DNA of 32,594 nucleotides. Origin: JAVWHX01 sp036639875 (GTDB taxonomy: Bacteria; Bacillota_I; Bacilli_A; Erysipelotrichales; Coprobacillaceae). The notes under the pieces were generated by a model, which was given only the letters and a program-made list of their open reading frames with translations, was not told the DNA's origin and did no database searches. The translations under genes and the position numbers were made by a program. The stretch is from contig JAVWHX010000023.1 of the NCBI GenBank assembly GCA_036639875.1, positions 1 through 32,594 on the forward strand, written 5' to 3'. Positions 23,857-30,376 of this stretch are shown here, one piece after another (the stretch's first letter is position 1; each line of letters opens with the position of its first letter).

Positions 23857-24808
23857 ATATAAATTTTGTATCTACTTCAAAGATATTATGTCCATTTAAA
23901 TAATCCTTTACAGACATTCTCTTTTTTCCTTCTAATTGAAATTCACTAATCAAGAAAACGCCATCACTGACTTTTACACCAATTGCATCTTTAAAGATTT
24001 TCACAATCGTTCCATTCTCTTGATGAGCATGATGTGTTCTGGCATTCTCACAATCATGAACATGCCCAGCCCAAATTTTAACAGTCTTATTATTATAAGT
24101 TGTATAACTTCCTGGCCAAGGATCCATTCCTCTAACCTTATTAAAGATTTGTCTTGAAGTGAAAGACCAATCAATTTTTTCATCTTCTCTAGATAATGTT
24201 GGAGCATATGTAATTAATGATTCATCTTGAGGAATACTTTGATTTGTTTTAGCAAGAATTGAAGGCAATGTTTCTTTTAACAAACGAGCTCCTAATACAC
24301 TTAAACGATCATATAAGATTCCCAAAGTATCACTCTCTTCAATCTTTGTCTCTACTTGACTAATTATATTTCCAGCATCCATCTTAGAAACCATATACAT
24401 AATCGTTACACCTGTTTTGTCTTGTCCATCAATAATAGACTGATGCACTGGTGCTCCACCTCTATATAACGGAAGTAATGAAGCATGAACATTAACACAT
24501 CCTAATTCTGGTGCTTCTAATATCACCTTAGGAATAATTTGTCCATATGCTGCAGTAATAATTAAATCAGGCTTTAAATCTAATACTGCTTGATAATCTT
24601 CTTTAATCCTTTGTGGTTGAACAACATCTATATTATGCTTTAACGCTTCAAGCTTTACATCAGGCATCGTTAAAACCTTTTTACGTCCAACATAACGATC
24701 AGGTTGTGAAACAACTCCCACAACATTATATTTTTCTTCTAACAACATCTTTAAAACTTCTAAAGAAAAAGACGCTGTACCCATAAATACAATTCTTTTA
24801 TTATCCAT
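23855..24808 (-). CDS. fmt: Methionyl-tRNA formyltransferase
   Basis: 317-aa enzyme that formylates initiator Met-tRNA with 10-formyl-tetrahydrofolate. The catalytic triad region is complete: VNVHASLLPLYRGGAP (Asn and His), then SKMDAGNI with the Asp. N-terminal Rossmann part starts RIVFMGTASFSLEVL, and the C-terminal tRNA-binding domain starts near ARTHHAHQENG. Start ATG at 24808 (MDNKRIVF); the site (GTGAG) is modest. It has a good promoter (24851-24879). def, priA and rsmB, which often accompany fmt, are not adjacent. Confidence 0.95.
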   Translation of the reverse strand: MDNKRIVFMGTASFSLEVLKMLLEEKYNVVGVVSQPDRYVGRKKVLTMPDVKLEALKHNIDVVQPQRIKEDYQAVLDLKPDLIITAAYGQIIPKVILEAPELGCVNVHASLLPLYRGGAPVHQSIIDGQDKTGVTIMYMVSKMDAGNIISQVETKIEESDTLGILYDRLSVLGARLLKETLPSILAKTNQSIPQDESLITYAPTLSREDEKIDWSFTSRQIFNKVRGMDPWPGSYTTYNNKTVKIWAGHVHDCENARTHHAHQENGTIVKIFKDAIGVKVSDGVFLISEFQLEGKKRMSVKDYLNGHNIFEVDTKFI

Positions 24809-24850
24809 TTCTATCACTCACTTTCTTTTATTTCAATAAAACACATCTAT

Positions 24851-24879
24851 ATTCTACGTTATAATAACTTATCTTACAA
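24851..24879 (-). promoter_or_regulatory. Sigma-A promoter of fmt
   Basis: Minus strand TTGTAA (24874-24879), 17-nt spacer, TAGAAT (24851-24856), about 43 nt before the ATG. Confidence 0.65.
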
Positions 24880-24922
24880 GTTGTTTTCATTCAACCCAAT
24901 ATTTATTATGAAACAAAAAAAA

Positions 24923-24946
24923 CAGAAAACACTCATTTAGTTTCTG
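24923..24946 (-). terminator. Terminator of the gpr/spoIIP cluster
   Basis: CAGAAA/TTTCTG stem (24923-24928/24941-24946) with a one-base bulge and an added C-G pair, followed on the minus strand by TTTTTTTT. It overlaps the end of the 27-aa ORF. Confidence 0.7.
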
Positions 24947-25020
24947 CTTTTATTTTTAATAATATATTTAACAATACATCTTAATACTAAACCTATAATA
25001 ATAGGAACAGTCCAATTCAT
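24937..25020 (-). CDS. 27-aa predicted membrane microprotein after spoIIP
   Basis: Short ORF below usual size cut-offs: MNWTVPIIIGLVLRCIVKYI followed by IKNKSRN. One hydrophobic segment (about 4-20) and a strongly basic C-terminal tail. The ATG is five bases after a good AGGTG site, 21 nt after the stop of the 99-aa gene, and the ORF ends within an intrinsic terminator, so it has the position and signals of a true last gene of the spoIIP operon. Function unknown; by company a sporulation-related membrane peptide. Composition alone would not prove it. Confidence 0.5.
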   Translation of the reverse strand: MNWTVPIIIGLVLRCIVKYIIKNKSRN

Positions 25021-25041
25021 TATTTCACCTACTTAAACTGT

Positions 25042-25341
25042 TTAATAAATGATAACTGTTAATAAACTACTTATAAAATCAGAAAATATTAAAGCAATAA
25101 ATTGAATAACACCTACACATGTATCACTCACTGTTTTAAATAAAGTAGAAACAGAATTATCAGAAGAATCTTGAATCGTTACATAATCATTTTTTACTTC
25201 TTCTGAAGAAGCAACGGTTTCTTCAAAAGAATCTATATTTCTTTGAAACATTGTTTTTGAAACATTATAATCATCAAAAAATATACTCATCACACATATC
25301 AGAAGTAAAACCAAACAGAAATCATAAAAGAAGTTTTTCAT
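25042..25341 (-). CDS. 99-aa two-TM protein coupled to spoIIP
   Basis: 99 aa. N-terminal hydrophobic segment (about 3-22), a polar, Ser/Asp/Glu-rich middle (DSFEETVASSEEVKNDYVT), and a C-terminal hydrophobic segment (about 75-99). Not recognised. Its ATG overlaps the spoIIP stop (ATGA), so translation is coupled to spoIIP, and sporulation-stage expression at the engulfing membrane is a reasonable inference. Without homologs I give no function. Confidence 0.65.
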   Translation of the reverse strand: MKNFFYDFCLVLLLICVMSIFFDDYNVSKTMFQRNIDSFEETVASSEEVKNDYVTIQDSSDNSVSTLFKTVSDTCVGVIQFIALIFSDFISSLLTVIIY

Positions 25342-26048
25342 GCACTTAAATATTCATCAATAACTAAAGTTAAGATATTAAGAGAGTTTTTGACTTCTTC
25401 AAATGTATTTTCATTAGCCCCAACTTCAACTAAAAACATATTCTTTGTTGTTCCTTGATTATAATGACTTTGTTTCAAATAAACACCTCTACTAATCTGT
25501 GGTATCTTTTTATTTAAAGAGGCTGATAACTTTTCACAACACTTATTAACAGCATCATAATTACCACTTCCTTTACCCACAACAAACATTAACTTAGCAT
25601 AATCCTTACCACCATAAGATAAAGTTGTTAAAGACTTTTTTACTGAATCTCTATGAAAATCAATAACCAAATCATATCCACCATGTTTTTCTAATGCATT
25701 ACTTAAATATTTCTTTGAAACTGAATAAGAGTTTTTATAGTCTATTTTATTTCTTGTTTTATATAATTCAAAATCTGTTGTTTCATAATCTACATCATAA
25801 CCTCTAAATTCTAATTGTTGCATCAAATATTTACTCCCTTCTTTGACTGATTCATTTGCATAATCTTCTCCTTGGTGCGTATTATAAATATAAATTGATT
25901 TTCCATTAGATTTCTTTTTTACATCTGTTGTTGTAAGTGAAGCGACAACATTTTCAATACTTTCACTATAGATCTTTTGAAAAGGAAGATTTAATAAAAT
26001 AACAATCACAATAATAACCTTCAGTACGATCTTCAAATTACCTTTCAT
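25338..26048 (-). CDS. spoIIP: Stage II sporulation protein P (SpoIIP)
   Basis: 236 aa. Membrane-anchored amidase/endopeptidase that degrades peptidoglycan during engulfment with SpoIID and SpoIIM. N-terminal anchor about 7-28. Zinc/catalytic motifs: IYIYNTHQGEDY with His58 and Glu61, VIDFHRDS with His133, and LVEVGANENTFEEV (about 207-220) with the conserved Glu. Shorter than Bacillus SpoIIP (about 400) because the N-terminal extension is missing. ATG follows AGGAGG. It lies directly after gpr as in Bacillus, but a terminator intervenes; no clear sporulation promoter was found in the 62-nt gap. Confidence 0.92.
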   Translation of the reverse strand: MKGNLKIVLKVIIVIVILLNLPFQKIYSESIENVVASLTTTDVKKKSNGKSIYIYNTHQGEDYANESVKEGSKYLMQQLEFRGYDVDYETTDFELYKTRNKIDYKNSYSVSKKYLSNALEKHGGYDLVIDFHRDSVKKSLTTLSYGGKDYAKLMFVVGKGSGNYDAVNKCCEKLSASLNKKIPQISRGVYLKQSHYNQGTTKNMFLVEVGANENTFEEVKNSLNILTLVIDEYLSA

Positions 26049-26091
26049 TCCTCTTCCTCCTTAACACTATACAACAATGTATATGCAAAAA

Positions 26092-26112
26092 AAGGTGTTT
26101 TTAGTACACCTT
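26092..26112 (-). terminator. Terminator of gpr
   Basis: AAGGTGT/ACACCTT stem (26092-26098/26106-26112), 7-nt loop, followed on the minus strand by TTTTTG; overlaps the stop codon. Confidence 0.75.
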
Positions 26113-27079
26113 AATACTTTAAATGATTAAAACTAGAAGAAAGCAGTTTGGAAAGCATTTCTATATCAAAATCAATTTGTTTATCACTCATTACAAATTG
26201 ATTGTCAATTGGATTTAAAACTTCATTTAATAATTGAATTCTTTTTTGTTCATCTAATTGACCAATCTCGCCTAAGATTAATCTTCTTTGAACATCATTA
26301 AGACGACCCTCATATCTTTTTCTTTTTCCAACCTTTAATGATGTTGAAGGTTCTAAAGATTCTTTAAAATATCCTTCTAATAAGTTATACACATCACTAA
26401 CTAAACTTGAGACATGAATAACAGTTGGTACTCCAATCGCGATAATAGGCACACCCATTGAAGTCTTTGTTATACTCTTACGATGATTGCCAATCCCACT
26501 ACCTGGATATATACCTACATTATTCATTTGGACAACACGACATATTTTTTCGTAACTTTGTGCACATAAAGCATCAAATACAATCACAACATCTGGTTGA
26601 TACTCTTCAACTAAACAATGAACAACATCAGCAGTTTCCATTCCCGTATGCGCCATCACACCTGGTGTTATACAAATTGTATCATAATATTGATTATGAT
26701 GTCTTTCACTCATTGGATAATGATGGGTTGCTCTCACATGTTTTAAGACTCTAGGTCCAATAGCATCACTTGTAAGAGTTTCATTGCCCAAACCCACAAC
26801 CAAGATTAAAGGATCTAACTCAGGAGTTGCTTGTTTAATAAACTCTGTCAATTTTCTTTCAAAATGTTTACCTATAGTACTTAAATTCTCATAATCAGAA
26901 AAACTAATCTCAACATATTGACCTATTTCATGAGGATACAAATCACTTGTTTGTAATATTTCAAAGGTCTCAATAGTGATATCTCCATCTTGTTTTTCCT
27001 CGTGTTTATAGTCTTTATCCTTGATTGCATTTGCTAAAGATTCAATCGCTAAGTCACTTCGTGTATAGTATTTTTTCAT
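26111..27079 (-). CDS. gpr: Germination protease Gpr
   Basis: 322-aa spore protease (A25 family) that degrades small acid-soluble spore proteins at germination. The N terminus TRSDLAIES (6-14) corresponds to the (I/V)RTDLAxE propeptide site where the zymogen matures itself. LVVGLGNETLTSDAIGP and VIVFDALCAQ carry the conserved acidic residues, and SMGVPIIAIGVPTVI follows. Start ATG at 27079 after GGTGA; a longer in-frame ATG at 27124 gives an unlikely hydrophobic leader and lacks a site. Divergent from rpsT and followed by spoIIP, the same arrangement as Bacillus. Forespore (SigF/SigG) transcription is expected, but I could not pick out the promoter. Confidence 0.93.
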   Translation of the reverse strand: MKKYYTRSDLAIESLANAIKDKDYKHEEKQDGDITIETFEILQTSDLYPHEIGQYVEISFSDYENLSTIGKHFERKLTEFIKQATPELDPLILVVGLGNETLTSDAIGPRVLKHVRATHHYPMSERHHNQYYDTICITPGVMAHTGMETADVVHCLVEEYQPDVVIVFDALCAQSYEKICRVVQMNNVGIYPGSGIGNHRKSITKTSMGVPIIAIGVPTVIHVSSLVSDVYNLLEGYFKESLEPSTSLKVGKRKRYEGRLNDVQRRLILGEIGQLDEQKRIQLLNEVLNPIDNQFVMSDKQIDFDIEMLSKLLSSSFNHLKY

Positions 27080-27138
27080 ATTCTCACCATAATAATCTTT
27101 ACCAAATAAAAAAAATATAATCATTTATCAATAAAACA

Positions 27139-27167
27139 TTGCATTTATCGTATATTTTTGGTAGAAT
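27139..27167 (+). promoter_or_regulatory. Sigma-A promoter of rpsT
   Basis: TTGCAT (27139-27144), 17-nt spacer, TAGAAT (27162-27167), about 34 nt before the ATG. Confidence 0.7.
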
Positions 27168-27201
27168 AACAAGGCGAAAGTAAAAAGTGAGGTGAAGATC
27201 A

Positions 27202-27462
27202 ATGGCAAACATGAAACAACAAATTAAACGTTATAAAAACGATAACAAAAAACGTGCTTTAAATACATCTTATAAGAGTGCTTTAAAAACAGCAATTAAG
27301 AATGTGAAAGCTGCAGTTGAAGCTGGAAATAAAGAAGAATCTGTTAATGCATATAATATTGCTGCATCACAATTAGATGCATCAGTAAGCAAAGGTATTC
27401 ATCATAGAAACTATGCTAGTAGACAAAAATCTAGATTATCTAAATTAGTAAACTCTATCTAA
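27202..27462 (+). CDS. rpsT: 30S ribosomal protein S20
   Basis: 86-aa basic helical protein that binds the 5' domain and helix 44 of 16S rRNA. It begins MANMKQQIKRYKNDNKKRALN and has the family pattern of helices with many Lys/Arg and the C-terminal KGIHHRNYASRQKSRLSKLV. Start ATG seven bases after GAGGTG. Monocistronic, with a strong promoter and terminator, divergent from gpr. Confidence 0.97.
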   Translation: MANMKQQIKRYKNDNKKRALNTSYKSALKTAIKNVKAAVEAGNKEESVNAYNIAASQLDASVSKGIHHRNYASRQKSRLSKLVNSI

Positions 27463-27473
27463 TGATAGAGTTT
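27450..27473 (+). terminator. Terminator of rpsT
   Basis: 10-bp stem AAACTCTATC/GATAGAGTTT (27450-27459/27464-27473), loop TAAT, then TTATTT; overlaps the stop codon. Confidence 0.85.
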
Positions 27474-27488
27474 TTATTTACACAAATT

Positions 27489-27515
27489 ATCCCACTATTA
27501 AATAGATAGTGGGAT
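27489..27515 (-). terminator. Hairpin between convergent rpsT and DUF6892-like genes
   Basis: Perfect 10-bp stem ATCCCACTAT/ATAGTGGGAT (27489-27498/27506-27515), 7-nt loop. It lies 7 bases past the stop of the minus-strand gene. T-rich on the plus side, weaker on the minus side, so it may serve both directions. Confidence 0.65.
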
Positions 27516-27521
27516 TTATTA

Positions 27522-28502
27522 TTATAATGAATTGACCTCTATTCCTTTACTTTTTAGAAACGAAGAAAGTTTATCATATTGATTACTCATTAATGTCACT
27601 TTCTTAAGTTGAGGAAACTGCAATAACTCTTTTTCACTTATATCACTTAAATCGAATATCTCATCAGCACCACTCCATTGGGGAGCAATATTCATATAAA
27701 TATCATTTCCACCATCCATATTAATTTCACTAACATATTCTGCTAATCTTTTAGGAATAGGGAGTTTTTTAAAATAATTGATAACTGGTTTTATTGGTGT
27801 TGGACTCTCTGTATCTATTTCTTTTCCACTATACCAATCTGCAAAATCATCAATATCAAAATAAGGAGTTAATAATTCTAAATCGTAAATAAGAACTTGT
27901 AATATACAAAGTTTAAAATTAAAATTATCAAATTCAAGAACTTCCTCATGACAAGGTTTGATTTTATAATTTGTATCACTATGTGGTCTTGGTGGATTAA
28001 AAGATAATGCAATATTACTTGATTCTTGATTTGAGTTAGAAATATCTCCCTCTTCTTTTTTATAGTAATAGGCTGAAAACATATCGATTTGAGTCCTATT
28101 AAAATAATGAAAATATTGAGATGCAGGTTTTTGATTAAAAGTAATGACTGCTTTACAAGTTTGTTTAGGCAATGCATTCTCTGAAACCATCTTTTCAACA
28201 TGATTTCCACAATATATATAAACATAAACAAAATTATGTTGATTATCAATAAATGCTTTACGATATTTCAAATACACACCCTTATAGTCACAAGTCCTTA
28301 AAATAATCCCTTGCTTATGAAAAACATATTCACAATGCTCTTCATATTCCATCTTTTCAGCATCATTTAAATCTAATACCTTTGCTACATCTTCAAGTGA
28401 TGCTGGAAAGTCTATCCTTACATTATCAAATTCAATATAATTATGAGATACGTTAATATGTTTAATATAGTTTTCTTTCTTAAATATATTTAAAAAACCC
28501 AT
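27522..28502 (-). CDS. DUF6892-like protein with N-terminal beta domain
   Basis: 326-aa soluble protein. Residues about 15-150 form a beta-rich domain (FDNVRIDFPASLEDVAKVL ... KGVYLKYRKAF) resembling DUF7738-type sequences. A short disordered linker follows (about 155-180), then residues 187-324 form a second domain like DUF6892 (EVLEFDNFNFKLCILQVLIYD, FKKLPIPKRLAEYV, NDIYMNIAPQW, LLQFPQLKKVTLMS). The second domain is clearly homologous to the N-terminal domain of the protein at 29143-30273. ATG follows AGGAGGAG. Third gene of an operon, 9 nt after a membrane protein gene. DUF names are from memory and the function is unknown; such domains are often seen in contact-dependent or toxin-related islands. 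Confidence 0.6.
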   Translation of the reverse strand: MGFLNIFKKENYIKHINVSHNYIEFDNVRIDFPASLEDVAKVLDLNDAEKMEYEEHCEYVFHKQGIILRTCDYKGVYLKYRKAFIDNQHNFVYVYIYCGNHVEKMVSENALPKQTCKAVITFNQKPASQYFHYFNRTQIDMFSAYYYKKEEGDISNSNQESSNIALSFNPPRPHSDTNYKIKPCHEEVLEFDNFNFKLCILQVLIYDLELLTPYFDIDDFADWYSGKEIDTESPTPIKPVINYFKKLPIPKRLAEYVSEINMDGGNDIYMNIAPQWSGADEIFDLSDISEKELLQFPQLKKVTLMSNQYDKLSSFLKSKGIEVNSL

Positions 28503-28511
28503 AGTCTCCTC

Positions 28512-29141
28512 CTACACAAAAAATAAATATAAAGATATAAGGTTAGCAAGATTGACAAGGAATTGAGATGTCAATGAAACAGTAATATCTTTTGTGAAAT
28601 AATAACTTATCATTGGTGGAATCGACATTAAAAAGATAACAACACCACCAGTTATACTACCCATATTCACGATAGCTTGAAATATTAATGAAATAAATAT
28701 TGTCATATAAACCATATCTTTATGTTCTAAAACAACAAATACTTTATGATATAATAAAGTATCACAGATAGGTTTTAAGATAGCCAGCGTCAATAGCCAT
28801 ATCAACATCATTGTCTCATCACCAACAGGAATTAAGAAACCAACACCTATTGTTCCAATATCACCAATAATAAAACGAGATAAATAGCCAAGTAACATAC
28901 TGATTGATATCGTTATAAGGACTTTCTTTAAAAATGAAAAGTAATGTATTTTTTCATAAAGAGAACTAAACAGTTTATTAAATTCACCTAATCGACATAG
29001 ATATCTATATAAGATTATATAATATCCAAAATGAATCAATGTTTGATAGTCTTGAAATTGTATATCATTAATAAGTATTAGATAAACAACTGTAATCACA
29101 ATTGGAAGTATAATTCTTTTTATATAATTGATTATTGTCAC
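28512..29141 (-). CDS. Degenerate CPBP-like membrane protein
   Basis: 209 aa, about six membrane segments (roughly 8-25, 35-50, 72-90, 108-125, 144-170, 186-209). The C-terminal half follows the layout of CPBP/Abi intramembrane proteases, but the catalytic residues are gone: KPICDTLLYHK (123-133) stands where PxxEExxFRG is expected, FQAIVNM (154-160) where FxxxH, and SQFLVNLAN (192-200) where the His-x3-N motif. If the relationship holds, it is a non-enzymatic paralog. Start is GTG at 29141, one base after the stop of the upstream gene and about 10 bases after GGGGG. Middle gene of a three-gene operon between two proteins sharing one domain, so it is probably the membrane component of their system. 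Confidence 0.55.
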   Translation of the reverse strand: MTIINYIKRIILPIVITVVYLILINDIQFQDYQTLIHFGYYIILYRYLCRLGEFNKLFSSLYEKIHYFSFLKKVLITISISMLLGYLSRFIIGDIGTIGVGFLIPVGDETMMLIWLLTLAILKPICDTLLYHKVFVVLEHKDMVYMTIFISLIFQAIVNMGSITGGVVIFLMSIPPMISYYFTKDITVSLTSQFLVNLANLISLYLFFV

Positions 29142-29142
29142 A

Positions 29143-30273
29143 CTATTTACCCCCTACTGGTTCTGTAAATGATCTTACAACAGGTTGTTTTTCATTACTT
29201 AAATCAACATAACAAATTGTAAACGTCTTTGTTTGTGATATAGTCATTATTGTCCCTTTATTAATAATTGCAGGTTGATCATAGAACTTATCTTGAGATA
29301 ATACATACCAATTTTCACTATCTTTTGTAACAACATAAACTTTTTCACTTACATCTTTTTTCTTATAAGCAGACAAATCATCAACTTGTACATAATATTC
29401 ACTCACTTCATAACTATCTATATCAAAAAATGCATATCCATTTTTTCCCCATAATAATAACTTATTTTCAAAAGCAGATTGACTCACTTTATAAAACTCT
29501 TGGTTCATTAAATCTTTACCATTTATATCTTCTATCCAATATTTATCAAACGCTTCATCATATCTAATCACAACTTTATTATCAACAAGTTCCTTTGTCG
29601 CATTATTCCTTGCATTTGTTCTTTCGATTTTAATCTGTTCTTCTTTTTGTACAGCTAATTCCATTGAATTAAAATATGAATAACCGCCAACAAATAATGC
29701 AAAAACAAGAAGTGTAATAATTGGGTTTATTCTTTTTTCATTTGTAGTAATCGTTTGATGATTTTTATACTTTATTTTTTCAATGAATGTTTTATCCTGT
29801 TGATATTGTTCTTGATAATCAAGAACTTCAATACCTTCTTTTTCTAAAAAACGAACTAACTTTTGTCCACCATCATTAAAACAACGAAATGATATTTTTC
29901 TTAATTTAGAAAATTGTTTTAATTCTTTTTTAGAAATAGAAACAATTGCAAATTCTTTACCATTCTTATATTCTTCTTTTATTCTCCATAATGGATTGAT
30001 TTCAAAATAGATATCATTCTCTTCATGAATATATAAATCATATATTCTATCAGCCATATAAGTAGGTATCTGTAACTTTTCAAAATAATTGATAGCTGCT
30101 TGAATATGACTTTTTAAACTTTCATCTTTATTAACAATCTTATTTTGATGGAGAAGATCCATATAGTGCTTTCCTAATCTATATTCATCTTCAAAAAGAT
30201 GTAATTCATACATTAATTTTTGAATAATCATTAGCTTAAATTGTAAGTGATCAAACTCTAAATATTCCTTCAT
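29143..30273 (-). CDS. Membrane protein: cytosolic DUF6892-like domain, TM, extracellular domain
   Basis: 376 aa from the ATG at 30273; in-frame codons further upstream overlap the promoter. Residues 2-152 are a DUF6892-like domain parallel to the C-terminal domain of the protein at 27522-28502 (EYLEFDHLQFKLMIIQKLMY, NYFEKLQIPTYMADRIYD, NDIYFEINPLW, LKQFSKLRKISF, FLEKEGIEVLD). A single membrane segment lies at about 184-200, and the remaining ~175 residues, rich in aromatic beta-type segments, would be outside. First gene of the operon with its own promoter. An AAAGGA site precedes the ATG. Function unknown; the architecture suggests a sensor or scaffold linking the cytoplasm with the envelope. 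Confidence 0.6.
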   Translation of the reverse strand: MKEYLEFDHLQFKLMIIQKLMYELHLFEDEYRLGKHYMDLLHQNKIVNKDESLKSHIQAAINYFEKLQIPTYMADRIYDLYIHEENDIYFEINPLWRIKEEYKNGKEFAIVSISKKELKQFSKLRKISFRCFNDGGQKLVRFLEKEGIEVLDYQEQYQQDKTFIEKIKYKNHQTITTNEKRINPIITLLVFALFVGGYSYFNSMELAVQKEEQIKIERTNARNNATKELVDNKVVIRYDEAFDKYWIEDINGKDLMNQEFYKVSQSAFENKLLLWGKNGYAFFDIDSYEVSEYYVQVDDLSAYKKKDVSEKVYVVTKDSENWYVLSQDKFYDQPAIINKGTIMTISQTKTFTICYVDLSNEKQPVVRSFTEPVGGK

Positions 30274-30302
30274 AATTTCAATTCCTTTTTTATATTGTTT
30301 AT

Positions 30303-30330
30303 AGTATAACATATCCTTAAATATTGACAA
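30303..30330 (-). promoter_or_regulatory. Promoter of the DUF6892-like operon
   Basis: Minus strand TTGTCA (30325-30330), 16-nt spacer, TATACT (30303-30308), 30 nt before the ATG. Its -35 shares five base pairs with the -35 of the divergent pepF promoter. Confidence 0.7.
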
Positions 30331-30352
30331 AGAGTTATGAAGAACATATGAT
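30324..30352 (+). promoter_or_regulatory. Promoter of pepF
   Basis: Consensus TTGACA (30324-30329), 17-nt spacer, TATGAT (30347-30352), 24 nt before the ATG. Confidence 0.8.
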
Positions 30353-30376
30353 AGAGTTTATACAAGGAGGTTATTT

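Noticed and set aside
26049..26091. SigF/SigG promoter before spoIIP (GCATA present)
   Set aside because: No matching -10 at the right distance.
27878..28249. 123-aa minus-strand ORF
   Set aside because: Alternative frame of the DUF6892-like gene with low-complexity Ile/Leu content.
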